Source: Acinetobacter sp. WU_MDCI_Axc73 (GTDB lineage Bacteria; Pseudomonadota; Gammaproteobacteria; Pseudomonadales; Moraxellaceae). Taken from it: a stretch of DNA of 64,000 nt. The stretch covers positions 62,001 to 126,000 of the forward strand of contig NZ_JAHPRO010000004.1 in NCBI RefSeq assembly GCF_025562455.1. The letters are read 5' to 3'. Each line of letters begins with the position of its first letter. Positions within the stretch are counted from its first letter, which is position 1. The notes beneath the pieces are model-generated. The model saw nothing but the letters and a program-made list of their open reading frames with translations, was not told where the DNA came from and did not search any database. This document shows, in pieces, positions 19,088 through 28,805 of the stretch. Made by a program: the position numbers and the translations under genes.

Positions 19088-20455
19088 TTAAATGAGCGCT
19101 TTAATCGCTTTTTTCTTCCAGATAAACTGATAATAGCTCGCTTGTAAAATGCACAGACTGACAAAAGCCAGCGCATAGGCATACCAAATTCCTTTTAGTC
19201 CCCAAAGACTACTAAACCAATAGGCGCAAGGCACTTCAATACATAAAATGGCGGCAATATTAATCAACATGGGCATGGTCACTGTACCGCTTGAGCGCAT
19301 GATCGATGCAAAAATAGCACTGGCACCAAAAAACAAAATGGACCATAGCACAATAAATAGTAGCTGTTGTCCCAGTTGAACCACACTGTCATCGGTAATA
19401 AATAATGCCATTAGATATTTTGAAAATAAATACGCCAATATCACCAATGTTCCAGTAATAATGATATTCATCCACAAAGCTGTACGAGTGACGCGAGCCA
19501 ATAAATCTGATTTTCCCATTCCGATTGCTTGCGCACCAAAAATAGATGCAGCAATCGCAATCGATAAGGCAGGAAATTGAATATAGTTCAAGACCTGATT
19601 CACTGCACCATAGGCCGCCGTTGCATGTGCGCCATAACGATTAACTAGCCCCACCACAACCAGTCCAGCGACAGAGGTCGTCACCATTTGGATACCCGTT
19701 GGAATCCCCAGACGCAAAATGAGTCGAGTGAGTTCCGCGTCATAATGGATATGTTTGAGTAAAGCCAAATCAGGTTTGAGTGGGTGGTTTTTTTTATTCA
19801 GATAAATGATTAAAAAAATAATCACTAAAGCATTGCCTGAAATGGTCGCAATGGCAGGGGCAATAATTCCGAGTTTTGGAAAACCAAAATAGCCAGCAAT
19901 CAGTACAGGCGTAATCACTAGACCAATTAAACTGGTTAAAGACAATGCCACCAACGGTGTAATACTATCGCCTACGCCACGTAAAATAGAGGTGTAAATG
20001 ATATATACAAATAATAAAGGGCTACCTGCGAGCATACAGCGGGCATAGGGCAAAGAAAGGTGTAAAACACTGGGATCTGTGCCTAAAGCCAATAAAATAT
20101 GAGGCGCAAAAAATACGCCCAAGGCGGCGATAATACTGCCGCCAATCAAGGTCATAAATAGGGTTGAACCCACTACACTGCGCACTTTTTCAAAATTTTG
20201 CGCGCCCCATGCCTGCCCAACCAAAACGGTGGAGCCTGCTGATAATCCAATGACAAATGCCATCAAGCAAAATAGAATGGGAAAAAATACAGCAACCGCA
20301 GCAATCGCATTGACCCCCATCATTTGTCCGACAAATACGGTATTAATGGTACCTGATAAATTTTGCAGGATATTGGTGGCAATCAACGGCAGTAAAAACA
20401 CCAGAAAGGTTTTCCAAAGTTTTTGTTGCTGAATCAGTGGGCGGTGAGGAGGCAT
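19088..20455 (-). CDS. MATE-family efflux transporter
   Basis: The 455-residue protein has twelve predicted membrane helices in two homologous halves, with the MATE signatures LPLIATNILQNLSGTINTVF at the N-terminus and VGQAWGAQ near residue 80. Such proteins export cationic drugs or metabolites using sodium or proton gradients; the substrate cannot be read. The start ATG is preceded by GGAGA. An alternative ATG 4 bp upstream is out of frame. It is monocistronic. Confidence 0.92.
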   Translation of the reverse strand: MPPHRPLIQQQKLWKTFLVFLLPLIATNILQNLSGTINTVFVGQMMGVNAIAAVAVFFPILFCLMAFVIGLSAGSTVLVGQAWGAQNFEKVRSVVGSTLFMTLIGGSIIAALGVFFAPHILLALGTDPSVLHLSLPYARCMLAGSPLLFVYIIYTSILRGVGDSITPLVALSLTSLIGLVITPVLIAGYFGFPKLGIIAPAIATISGNALVIIFLIIYLNKKNHPLKPDLALLKHIHYDAELTRLILRLGIPTGIQMVTTSVAGLVVVGLVNRYGAHATAAYGAVNQVLNYIQFPALSIAIAASIFGAQAIGMGKSDLLARVTRTALWMNIIITGTLVILAYLFSKYLMALFITDDSVVQLGQQLLFIVLWSILFFGASAIFASIMRSSGTVTMPMLINIAAILCIEVPCAYWFSSLWGLKGIWYAYALAFVSLCILQASYYQFIWKKKAIKALI

Positions 20456-20562
20456 TCATTCTCCATGAATTTATCAGTGTTATTGTGATGGATATCCTTG
20501 ACTAACAAAATAACATGTTGCTTTAAAAAAGATTGTTATTTTACGCGAAGACTTGACCTGAA

Positions 20563-21714
20563 TTAACAAGCATTCAGTAACTGTACGGCGCGTTGTAGGG
20601 TGTGTTCTGTTTTGGCAAAACAGAAACGGATTAAACGCAAATCCTGAGGCGGATGTTGATAAAACACAGACAATGGAATGGCTACAATCCCTTTTTCTTC
20701 TGCTAAAAAGTAACACATCTCGACATCATTCAGGTCAGGGCGAATCTTAGAGTAGTCGACTGTCTGGAAATAGGTGCCCTGACAAGGAGTAAAGCGAAAC
20801 CGTGATTGTTGCAGTCCTAGATTAAATGTATCTCGTTTGTATTGATAAAAATCGGCCAGTCCAGCAATGTGTTCGGGATGCTGTTGCATGTATTGGGTTA
20901 AAGCGATTTGTGCAGGGGTATTGCCACAAAAGTTGGCATATTGATAAATCTGCCGAAATAACTGCATTAATGTCGGACTGGCAGCACAATAGCCTGTTTT
21001 CCAGCCTGTGACATGAAAGGTTTTACCAAAAGAACCCACCACGAAGCTACGTTCACGTAATTCAGGAAAATGTAATGCACTCCAATGCCGAGCACCATCA
21101 AAAATCAGGTGTTCGTAAACCTCATCTGACAAGACCAGCAAATCATGTTTTTCCACCAGTGCAATTAACTGTTGCCAGTCCTGATATGACCAAATCGTTC
21201 CTGTTGGATTATGTGGGGTATTGACAATAATCATACGGGTTCGTGTGCTGATTTGTGCTGCAACCTTGTCCCAATCGACCTTAAAATCAGGAGCGTCTAG
21301 TGCAATATGCACAGGAATACCGCCTGCAACCCGTACCGCAGGATCATAACTGTCGTAACTTGGGTCGAAAATAATGACTTCATCGCCCGTATGAATAGTG
21401 GCTTGAATGGCTGCAAATAAACCAATAGTTGCGCCCGGGGTAATCGTGACTTCAGTGAATGGATCAAGTGTAACCTGATCTCGCTGTTGAAATTGTAACG
21501 CGACTTGTTGGCGTAACGGTAAATAGCCATCCCCTGCGGCATATTGGTTATTCCCATTTCGAGTGGCTTCACATAAAGCTTCAATCAAATCAGGCGGCGC
21601 AGCAAAATCAGGAAAACCCTGTGAGAGATTGAGCGCATTGAGACGTTGAGCCAATGCCGACATGGTACTGAAAATAGTCACGCCCTGATCAGGCAATTTG
21701 GATAACAGTTGCAT
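20563..21714 (-). CDS. Class I/II pyridoxal-phosphate aminotransferase, YbdL/methionine type
   Basis: The 383-residue enzyme has the fold-type I pattern: LSQGFPDFAAP at the N-terminus, VNTPHNPTG, SDEVYEHL, and the PLP lysine in GSFGKTFHVTGWK. A late arginine for the substrate carboxylate lies in LIRFCFAK. The GFPDF start and length match YbdL-like methionine or keto-methylthiobutyrate aminotransferases. A role in methionine salvage is inferred from family resemblance alone. It is followed leftwards by the MATE gene. Confidence 0.88.
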   Translation of the reverse strand: MQLLSKLPDQGVTIFSTMSALAQRLNALNLSQGFPDFAAPPDLIEALCEATRNGNNQYAAGDGYLPLRQQVALQFQQRDQVTLDPFTEVTITPGATIGLFAAIQATIHTGDEVIIFDPSYDSYDPAVRVAGGIPVHIALDAPDFKVDWDKVAAQISTRTRMIIVNTPHNPTGTIWSYQDWQQLIALVEKHDLLVLSDEVYEHLIFDGARHWSALHFPELRERSFVVGSFGKTFHVTGWKTGYCAASPTLMQLFRQIYQYANFCGNTPAQIALTQYMQQHPEHIAGLADFYQYKRDTFNLGLQQSRFRFTPCQGTYFQTVDYSKIRPDLNDVEMCYFLAEEKGIVAIPLSVFYQHPPQDLRLIRFCFAKTEHTLQRAVQLLNAC

Positions 21715-21746
21715 GGCTCAATTGGTTCTCATCTTGGAAAAGAATC

Positions 21747-23054
21747 TTATAGCATATAATCGACTAATGCGCGGATGATACCTAATACCAGACCAATAAA
21801 TGCACCCACCACAACGCCATTCACACGAATCATGTGCAAGTCGCCACCGACTTCATTTTCAATTTTGGCAATCATTTCGCGTGAATCCCACTCGTGAATC
21901 CGCTCACTGATATAACGAATAATCTTGTCGCTATACTGGTCGCTAAAGGTGATCGCAAGTCCCGTCATTTTTTCGTTTAGCACTTCACGCACCGCACGAT
22001 TTTGTATCAAACTTTGACCGATTTGTTCAATCGCAATACGTAAATTTTGCGCAATACCTGAATCTTCTTTCAGTAAATCCTGTTTAATCGCATTACAAAA
22101 GATCACCACTGCACCACTGATAAAGTTTAGCACTTGCGGGCTATCCAGCAGGGCATTTTTACCTTCATTTAAACGACGACTGGCTTCACTGTTTGAATCT
22201 GCCAGTTGTAACATCATGCTTTGTGCGCCTTGTTCAATGCCTTGTCGCCACGGATGTTCTGGGTCGGCGAGCATCGACTCAACTTTCTCAATCAGTGAAT
22301 CAATGGTACGTTGTTGCACATCAATCCCGATCCAGCTTGCACCTTTGGCCAGTTTCCACACACCAAGTTCCTTAAACAAGGTACGGGTTAATTCTCGTGC
22401 CTGATCAGGATGGGTCACAATCCATTCATGCGCCAGATCCAGTCCACGTTGTAATACATCCTGATGAAAATCATTTTCCAGTACTGCACGTAACATTTCA
22501 CTGGCAAGAGAATTGATTTGAGTGTTTTTGACCCATTGCACACTGTTGGTCTGGATAAAACGTGCAATTTGTTCCTGACTGACAAACTCAAACAGTTTGG
22601 GAACGGTTTGCTGAATCAATTGTACAATTTGATTGCTATTTTTAGGATTGGCCAGCCATTGTCCAATCGCCAGACTCAAATCTGTATTGTTTAAACTACG
22701 CTCGACCACCTGTGGTGACAGGAAATTTTCCTGTACAAAACGCCCCATAGATTCGGCAATGCGGGTCTTATTACGCGGAATAATTTCAGTATGATCCAGT
22801 AAAAATTTGGGAATGGGGATCTTGCCAAAAGGATTACGAAATAACACGGTAATGGCGTACCAATCTGCCAGACCCCCAACCACACCAGCTTCGGCAGAAA
22901 GCATTAAAATATGAATGATCCATGCATATTCAGGCCAGAATTTTGCCAGAACCATGAGGATAATCCATGCCACCACTGCGCTGAGTAGCGCAATCGTGGC
23001 ATAGCGTTTACTGCGACTTAAACTTGGAGAATGAGATGTTTCTTCAATCTGCAT
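21747..23054 (-). CDS. DUF445 membrane protein
   Basis: The 435 residues begin with a short cytoplasmic tail and a hydrophobic hairpin (about 19-65), including the family motif GGLADWYAITVLFRNPFG. A long helical region follows, and a single C-terminal helix (about 413-433) ends the protein. This is the DUF445 (YjiN-like) family of unknown function. It sits 14 bp after a lipoprotein gene on the same strand, so the two are probably co-transcribed. Confidence 0.9.
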   Translation of the reverse strand: MQIEETSHSPSLSRSKRYATIALLSAVVAWIILMVLAKFWPEYAWIIHILMLSAEAGVVGGLADWYAITVLFRNPFGKIPIPKFLLDHTEIIPRNKTRIAESMGRFVQENFLSPQVVERSLNNTDLSLAIGQWLANPKNSNQIVQLIQQTVPKLFEFVSQEQIARFIQTNSVQWVKNTQINSLASEMLRAVLENDFHQDVLQRGLDLAHEWIVTHPDQARELTRTLFKELGVWKLAKGASWIGIDVQQRTIDSLIEKVESMLADPEHPWRQGIEQGAQSMMLQLADSNSEASRRLNEGKNALLDSPQVLNFISGAVVIFCNAIKQDLLKEDSGIAQNLRIAIEQIGQSLIQNRAVREVLNEKMTGLAITFSDQYSDKIIRYISERIHEWDSREMIAKIENEVGGDLHMIRVNGVVVGAFIGLVLGIIRALVDYML

Positions 23055-23068
23055 GCAAGCATCCTGTC

Positions 23069-23653
23069 TTAATTTTTGTTGTTGCTGCTGCCCGCAGGTT
23101 GAGCGTTGACTGGTTGAGGCAATAACACTACACCGGAAGGACTTAAGCCGTATTTTTTCCCTAATGACTGTAAGATCAAGGTTGCATCAAAGGCATCTTT
23201 GGACGCAGTTTTTTGATCTTTATAACATTCTATACTATACGATACTTCGACAGGATCGATATTGACCACACGTGGTGAATCATAGAAGGGATCTGGCCAA
23301 AAACCAGGATAACGTCGATAATAACCGTATGGATAATAATTAGGTGATGAATATACCACCGCTTGACGAGGTGGCTTCTGGGTTTGATTACTTGGATCAT
23401 CCATCACTTTAAAATAGCGGAAGCCGTTCTGAATTGTGGTTTGTGCGGCTTTAACCAGCGTAATTTCTTCAGCCGTACCATAACTCATATTGGGATCAGC
23501 TTTAAAGCTGATACGGTAAATCTGATGATTTAACTGATAAGTGGCAAATTGCCCCAATTGATCAAAAGTTCTGGGTTTCTGTGGTGTTGTCGAACAACCA
23601 GCAAGTATCAAGACACTTGCTAGCGCTGCACTGAGTGAGAGATATTTCATCAT
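23069..23653 (-). CDS. Lipoprotein with tyrosine/proline-rich centre (CC0125/CC1285-like)
   Basis: The 194-residue precursor has a signal peptide ending in lipobox LAGC with Cys20 as the lipidated residue. The mature part has a central YYPYGYYRRYPGFWPDP segment and a polar Asn/Gln-rich tail. It resembles the CC0125/CC1285 lipoprotein group, whose function is unknown. The residue after Cys is Ser, so sorting to the outer membrane is expected. Two adjacent ATGs could start it, and an AGGAG site fits either. Confidence 0.82.
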   Translation of the reverse strand: MMKYLSLSAALASVLILAGCSTTPQKPRTFDQLGQFATYQLNHQIYRISFKADPNMSYGTAEEITLVKAAQTTIQNGFRYFKVMDDPSNQTQKPPRQAVVYSSPNYYPYGYYRRYPGFWPDPFYDSPRVVNIDPVEVSYSIECYKDQKTASKDAFDATLILQSLGKKYGLSPSGVVLLPQPVNAQPAGSSNNKN

Positions 23654-23696
23654 AAACTCCTTTTATAAGACATACACGGAGTAAAACAAAGATTGC

Positions 23697-24236
23697 TTAA
23701 AAACTGCTGTTTGGTTGGGTTAAAAATTCGCGTTCTTCATCTGTTGATTTACGTGCTAGCGCATCATTACGATGTGGATAGCGTCCAAAACGATCAATAA
23801 TCGCTTTATGTTTTTTCTCAAAATCAAGATTGACTGGATTGCCTAATCGTTGGAATAGTTTAAGCGCAAACTCATGAATCAGTTTGGATTCACTATGCAT
23901 AAAGGGCATGTAGAGAAAAGATCGCTGTGGCGGACTCAGTTCTGCATCCAGTTGCAGACTAATCGCCTCCTGCGCCAGTGCTAACGCCATTGCATCATGA
24001 GCAAAGGCCTGTGCTTGATCTCGATAGAGATTTCTGGAAAATTGATCTAATACAATAATTTCCGCAAGACGACCTTCAGCATCCTGACGCCATGACCATA
24101 GCTCTGCCTGTGTGGCTTGATGATGAACTTCGGCAAATTGGCTACGGATTTTTGCGTCAAAATCATCACTTTTTTTAAACCATAATGGTTCTTGTGCAGG
24201 AGCAAACCAAAAATTCAGGACTTCTTGTGGGCTCAT
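23697..24236 (-). CDS. DUF924 family protein
   Basis: The 179 residues match the DUF924 pattern throughout: VLNFWFAP at the N-terminus, then LWFKKSDDFDAKI, IIVLDQFSRNLYR and FLYMPFMHSE. Family members are helical, TPR-like cytoplasmic proteins without an assigned function. It stands between the lipoprotein gene and divergent gshA. Confidence 0.9.
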   Translation of the reverse strand: MSPQEVLNFWFAPAQEPLWFKKSDDFDAKIRSQFAEVHHQATQAELWSWRQDAEGRLAEIIVLDQFSRNLYRDQAQAFAHDAMALALAQEAISLQLDAELSPPQRSFLYMPFMHSESKLIHEFALKLFQRLGNPVNLDFEKKHKAIIDRFGRYPHRNDALARKSTDEEREFLTQPNSSF

Positions 24237-24436
24237 TTATTTTTACTCTTTTGATTTATTCTTCAATAAAATCACAAATCAAGCATGTCTTATAGACCAA
24301 GTTTGTGATAAAAAATTGTCAAAGTGAAACCATCAGATTGTGCAAATCCTATCAACTCCTGCGCGGTCTGGCAGATTTCACGTTATACTAAAGTCATGAT
24401 TTTTTCATCGTTCTTTAAATCAGCGAGCAGGTGTAC

Positions 24437-26014
24437 ATGAGTCAACCCAAATCAGCTTCTCCAACTGTCGTGCCGACGTGGGTAGATTCTTCACTCTTAC
24501 AAGGGATGTTGCGAGGAATTGAACGCGAAAGTCTGCGTATGCAGAGCAATGGCTTTTTATCGCAAAATCCGCATCCTAAAGCATTAGGTTCTGCGCTAAC
24601 TCATCCGCGGATTACGACAGATTATTCTGAAGCTTTGATGGAGTTTATCACCCCACCGAAAGATAGCATCCCCGCAGTTCTGGAAGATTTAAAAGATATT
24701 CATGCAGTAGTGCATCGCCATTTAAATCCTGGTGAAAAACTATGGCCGCTATCGATGCCATGTATGCTGGATGATCAGGAAGAAAACATTCCGCTAGCCT
24801 ATTATGGCACATCCAATATTGGGCGTTTTAAGACGCTATATCGCCATGGTTTAGGGGTACGTTATGGTCGTCGGATGCAAACCATTTCAGGAGTTCATTA
24901 TAATTTATCATTTCCTGAAACGTTGTTTGCCGCGCTACAGCAACATGAAACCGATCCTGCATTACAACAACTGAGTGCGCAGGATTATCGTAGCCATCGC
25001 TATTTTGGTTTGATTCGTAATTTTATTCGTTTAACGCCTTTGGTGATTTTTTTGGTCGGTGCCAGTCCATCGGTATGTCGTTGTTTTCTAACAGGGCGCG
25101 AACATCATCTACAGCCTTTAGTCAAAGGCACGATGTATTTACCTAATGCCACCGCATTGCGCATGGGGCGTTTAGGTTATCAGAACTCGGCACAGAAACA
25201 ATTGGGTATTCATTATAACGATATTCAAGCTTATCTTGAAGGTTTGCAAAAGGCAGTGAAAACGCCGTATCCACCTTTTACCCAGCTTGGTTTAAATGAT
25301 GAACAGGGTGAACCGATTCAGATTAATGACCATGTACTGCAAATTGAAAATGAATACTACAGTCTGGTACGACCAAAGCAAGTGCCAGAAAACGGTGAAA
25401 CACCGTCACAGGCCTTGCAAAACCGTGGGGTTGGCTATGTGGAATTACGTGCAGTCGATGTCAATCCTTATAGTCCAATAGGGATTGATGAAACCACAGC
25501 GGGCTTTCTGGAAGCGCTGGCATTGTATTGTTTATTATTAGAAAGTCCTACGATTCATGACGATGAACAGGATCTAATTGAAAAAAATCAAAATACCGTA
25601 GTAAATGATGGGCGTTCACCGAATGCTAAAATTATTGGTCAAACAGGGGAGCAGTCTGTACAACAATGGGTACTGCAACATCTTGAGCAGATACAAAAAT
25701 GTGCAAATTTGCTTGATGAACTTTATCAAACCACCTTATACAGTGATGCCCTTCAGATCATGGAGCAACGTGCCCAAAAGATTGAGCAGACACTTTCTGC
25801 TCAAGTCATCGCGGATACGTTGGCACAGGGTGGTACGTGGAATTTTGGCAGTGTATTGGCACATGACTATGCCAAGATGTACGATCAATATGAATTAAGT
25901 GTTGAAAAAACTGCTTATTTTGAACAGTTAGCCCAACAATCCTTGCGACAACAACATCAACTGGAACAAGAAAGCGTGATGAATTTTGACGGCTATCTTG
26001 CCCAATTTCGATAA
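24437..26014 (+). CDS. gshA: Glutamate--cysteine ligase
   Basis: GshA makes gamma-glutamylcysteine, the first step to glutathione; the second enzyme, gshB, lies at 51012. The 525 residues contain GIERESLR near the N-terminus and then YGRRMQTISGVHYNLSFP and YVELRAVDVNPYSP, all typical of the proteobacterial type. An in-frame GTG lies two codons upstream at 24431. The ATG at 24437 is preferred for its AGCAGG site. dsbB follows after 17 bp, so the two are probably co-transcribed, linking thiol pool and disulfide formation. Confidence 0.96.
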   Translation: MSQPKSASPTVVPTWVDSSLLQGMLRGIERESLRMQSNGFLSQNPHPKALGSALTHPRITTDYSEALMEFITPPKDSIPAVLEDLKDIHAVVHRHLNPGEKLWPLSMPCMLDDQEENIPLAYYGTSNIGRFKTLYRHGLGVRYGRRMQTISGVHYNLSFPETLFAALQQHETDPALQQLSAQDYRSHRYFGLIRNFIRLTPLVIFLVGASPSVCRCFLTGREHHLQPLVKGTMYLPNATALRMGRLGYQNSAQKQLGIHYNDIQAYLEGLQKAVKTPYPPFTQLGLNDEQGEPIQINDHVLQIENEYYSLVRPKQVPENGETPSQALQNRGVGYVELRAVDVNPYSPIGIDETTAGFLEALALYCLLLESPTIHDDEQDLIEKNQNTVVNDGRSPNAKIIGQTGEQSVQQWVLQHLEQIQKCANLLDELYQTTLYSDALQIMEQRAQKIEQTLSAQVIADTLAQGGTWNFGSVLAHDYAKMYDQYELSVEKTAYFEQLAQQSLRQQHQLEQESVMNFDGYLAQFR

Positions 26015-26031
26015 AAACAAGAGGTATATCC

Positions 26032-26553
26032 ATGCAATGGCGTAATTATCGCTTTATCAATGGATTATTGGTACTGGCCAGTATTGTCGGTATGTCATTT
26101 GCACTTTATCTGGAACATGTAAAAGGTCTGGATCCTTGCCCATTATGTGTGTTTCAACGAGTGGGACTGATGGCGATGGGAATCTTCGCCTTAATTGCTT
26201 TTTTGCATCATCCTGTTTCAAATCTTACGAAGCGTATTTATGCTTTACTGGCAACCTTGTCGATCGGTTGGTCTTTCGGTGTTGCGGCGCGTCATGTCTG
26301 GTTACAGACTTTGCCACCTGATCAAGTGCCAAGTTGTGGTCCTGGACTAAATTATTTAATTGATGCACTGCCTTTCAAAAAAGTACTGAGCGAAGTGCTT
26401 ACGGGTTCTGGTGAATGTGCCGCAATTGACTGGACTTTCTTGGGGCAATCGTTACCTGTCTGGTCGTTGGCTTTCTTTAGTGTGTTATTGCTGATTTGTC
26501 TATGGCAACTTTTCAGAACATATCCTGTTGCGAAAAAAGCTTACAAGAAATAA
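26032..26553 (+). CDS. dsbB: Disulfide bond formation protein DsbB
   Basis: DsbB reoxidises periplasmic DsbA and passes electrons to quinone. The 173-residue protein has four membrane helices and both required cysteine pairs: CPLC (Cys36, Cys39) in the first periplasmic loop, and Cys102 with Cys129 in the second. It follows gshA closely and ends at a strong bidirectional terminator. Confidence 0.95.
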   Translation: MQWRNYRFINGLLVLASIVGMSFALYLEHVKGLDPCPLCVFQRVGLMAMGIFALIAFLHHPVSNLTKRIYALLATLSIGWSFGVAARHVWLQTLPPDQVPSCGPGLNYLIDALPFKKVLSEVLTGSGECAAIDWTFLGQSLPVWSLAFFSVLLLICLWQLFRTYPVAKKAYKK

Positions 26554-26566
26554 TGTAATAACCAAA

Positions 26567-26594
26567 AATAAAGCCAGCAATTGCTGGCTTTATT
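26567..26594. terminator. Bidirectional terminator between dsbB and esterase gene
   Basis: A perfect 28-bp inverted repeat centred on GCAATTGC, with AATAAA and TTTATT outer arms, lies between the convergent dsbB and the 26634-27983 gene. It can work on either strand. Confidence 0.8.
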
Positions 26595-26633
26595 TATTTC
26601 AGGACATGACCACATGATTGTATACAAAATAAA

Positions 26634-27983
26634 TCAAGTCTCCACAATGCCGATAAGATCACTAAGGTCATAATTTTGCATATTAATCATATGGGTTTGT
26701 ACACCCAAACATGCATAGTCATCATGTTCAGGATAGAACCAGCGAGTAATTTGTTCAGAAACACTGGAGTGATACTGAATTTCAAAATGATTTAACCCAT
26801 GAAAAACGGCTTTATGTGAGTCTGGTAGTTTGAGTTGAAAACGTGGATTTGGATGCTCTCCTAATGCACTTTTCACACTGACCAGATAATCGCCAATAAT
26901 CGACAAGGCTTTGAGACTTTTTTTCTGATTTTCATGTTCAACCGTGCCTGCAACAAAGAACGTATTGAGATGTGACGGTAGTGGAGCAGGTTTACGGTTA
27001 TCATCCATCAGTCCAATTCGGGCTTCCAAATGTTCCCAATCATCATCACGCACACTGCCATGGCGTAAGTCCAAAATGCCGTTGCTTCTGATATTGACCA
27101 AATGCCCAATTAATTTCACGAAAGGAAAACTGCCTAGACGATCTTGTAGTGCGAATCCAAAGCGCTCCAATACCGCTCCATGATGTGGCGAACCGATACA
27201 GACCAGATTGCCCACCATATGTGTCCATTGATGCATATTTTGTTTGCCATAGAACAACGAACTACGTGATACCAATCCGCCCATACTATGCCCGATCAAA
27301 TCGATGCTAGTAATGCGAGGATTACGCATGATCAAATCTTCAAGTGTATTGGCCAGACTGCGGCCATTGGCTGAAATTCGACGTCCAGTATTGTAGTTGA
27401 GGTACAGCATAATATTGTGATCACGCTGCGCCAGTAAACGCTCCCCAATTCCACCAAAATTACGATTGGTCCAGTCTGTATGATTCATGCATAGACCATG
27501 TACAAAGATCACCACACGACCTGCGATATCACCTTGTTGCAATGCACCATAATGGTCATATAACACCATAGGTAATGCCATTGGATTTTGATGTTTAAGC
27601 AGATAATCGCCTAACACACCATTTAATGCGCCGACCAAAAAGTGCAGGGTGGGGGTTAAAGGTTTGTCGTGTAGAGTCGGAAATTGCTCAATAATACGAC
27701 GTAAACTCGGAGCAAGAAAATAACGACCATATTTTTGTAAGGTGTTATATGACCATTGCTGCAAACGTTCAATTCGCGGAATTTTTAAAAACCGACGGGA
27801 TTGCTGGTCACTCATCCCAAAAGTCGTTTGTAACACTTCACGATGGATAATCTGAACAACATCGTGAACCCCCAATAAACTGGTACTCACTAGTTGAGCC
27901 AAACCCTCAAGCACGTCGGCCTGACTTGGTGGTGTACGATCCCATTTACAATAGGTCTCGTGTAAAGGCGTTAAACTTGGCAT
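26634..27983 (-). CDS. Alpha/beta-fold hydrolase (lipase/esterase-like)
   Basis: The 449-residue protein has an N-terminal helical region of about 155 residues and then an alpha/beta hydrolase domain. The oxyanion strand is VVIFVHGLCMN, the nucleophile elbow is LIGHSMGGLVSRS, and a late histidine in VFHGLNHFEI suits the catalytic triad. The substrate is not apparent. The frame has a TTG two codons upstream (27989), but the ATG at 27983 has AAGGA at proper spacing. No signal peptide is seen. Confidence 0.85.
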   Translation of the reverse strand: MPSLTPLHETYCKWDRTPPSQADVLEGLAQLVSTSLLGVHDVVQIIHREVLQTTFGMSDQQSRRFLKIPRIERLQQWSYNTLQKYGRYFLAPSLRRIIEQFPTLHDKPLTPTLHFLVGALNGVLGDYLLKHQNPMALPMVLYDHYGALQQGDIAGRVVIFVHGLCMNHTDWTNRNFGGIGERLLAQRDHNIMLYLNYNTGRRISANGRSLANTLEDLIMRNPRITSIDLIGHSMGGLVSRSSLFYGKQNMHQWTHMVGNLVCIGSPHHGAVLERFGFALQDRLGSFPFVKLIGHLVNIRSNGILDLRHGSVRDDDWEHLEARIGLMDDNRKPAPLPSHLNTFFVAGTVEHENQKKSLKALSIIGDYLVSVKSALGEHPNPRFQLKLPDSHKAVFHGLNHFEIQYHSSVSEQITRWFYPEHDDYACLGVQTHMINMQNYDLSDLIGIVET

Positions 27984-28203
27984 ATCCAAATCCTTGATTC
28001 ATGCACGCACCTGTTACTTTATTTTTCATTTGCTTCAGGCGATAAAACGATTATATTCATCTTATTAGGTGTTGCATTCACAACACTTTAAAAATACTGA
28101 TGAATGGCCAGTTATTTTTATTTTTTTGTCTAACAATTTAGGCATAGGTACAAATTAAAACATAGTTGTGATGAATATCACATTATTAATGGTGCTGCTG
28201 CGC

Positions 28204-28791
28204 ATGAATCTGGTCTATTTACATGGTTTCCAAAGTAGTCCTTTCTCGTTAAAAGGGCAACAGCTCAAACACTATTGTCAAATTCAGTGTCCTGAAATTC
28301 GGGTACATTTACCCGATTTAAATTTACCACCATTGATCGCCATAGACATGATTCAACAGTTGATAGAGGAGCTGGATCAAGTGGCATTCGTGGGCAGTAG
28401 TTTTGGTGGATTTTATGCGACTCAGCTTGTCGCAAAATATGCTGTGCCTGCTGTATTGATTAATCCTGCTGTGCGACCATGGCATTTGTTTCGGGATTTA
28501 TTTGGTATAGATCAGATCCCTTATTGGGTGGGAGAGCGCTGGACATTGACAGAACAACATCTGAATCAACTTGAACAGATGGTCATCCCCAATGCAAATA
28601 CTGCTGAGAAAATACTCGTTTTGCTTCAGCAGGGCGACGAAACTTTGGATTATCGTGATGCACAGCGTTATTATAGTCAGCCATCGCATAGCAGCTTGAT
28701 TTTATCTGATGCGCGTGGTAACCATGCAATGGACGATTTTGAACAAAAAATACCGTTGATTCTTGAATTTTTAACCTATTCGCTTAAATAA
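28204..28791 (+). CDS. yqiA: YqiA-type esterase
   Basis: The 195-residue protein starts MNLVYLHGFQSSP and has the nucleophile motif VGSSFGGFYATQ and a late GNHAMDDF histidine, as in YqiA/YcfP-type alpha/beta hydrolases. The position directly before parE is the same as in E. coli, which supports the name. In-frame starts exist upstream (GTG 28168, ATG 28171, ATG 28189). The ATG at 28204 is chosen from family length and sequence, although it lacks a clear ribosome-binding site. Confidence 0.85.
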   Translation: MNLVYLHGFQSSPFSLKGQQLKHYCQIQCPEIRVHLPDLNLPPLIAIDMIQQLIEELDQVAFVGSSFGGFYATQLVAKYAVPAVLINPAVRPWHLFRDLFGIDQIPYWVGERWTLTEQHLNQLEQMVIPNANTAEKILVLLQQGDETLDYRDAQRYYSQPSHSSLILSDARGNHAMDDFEQKIPLILEFLTYSLK

Positions 28792-28805
28792 GGAAATCGT
28801 ACAAG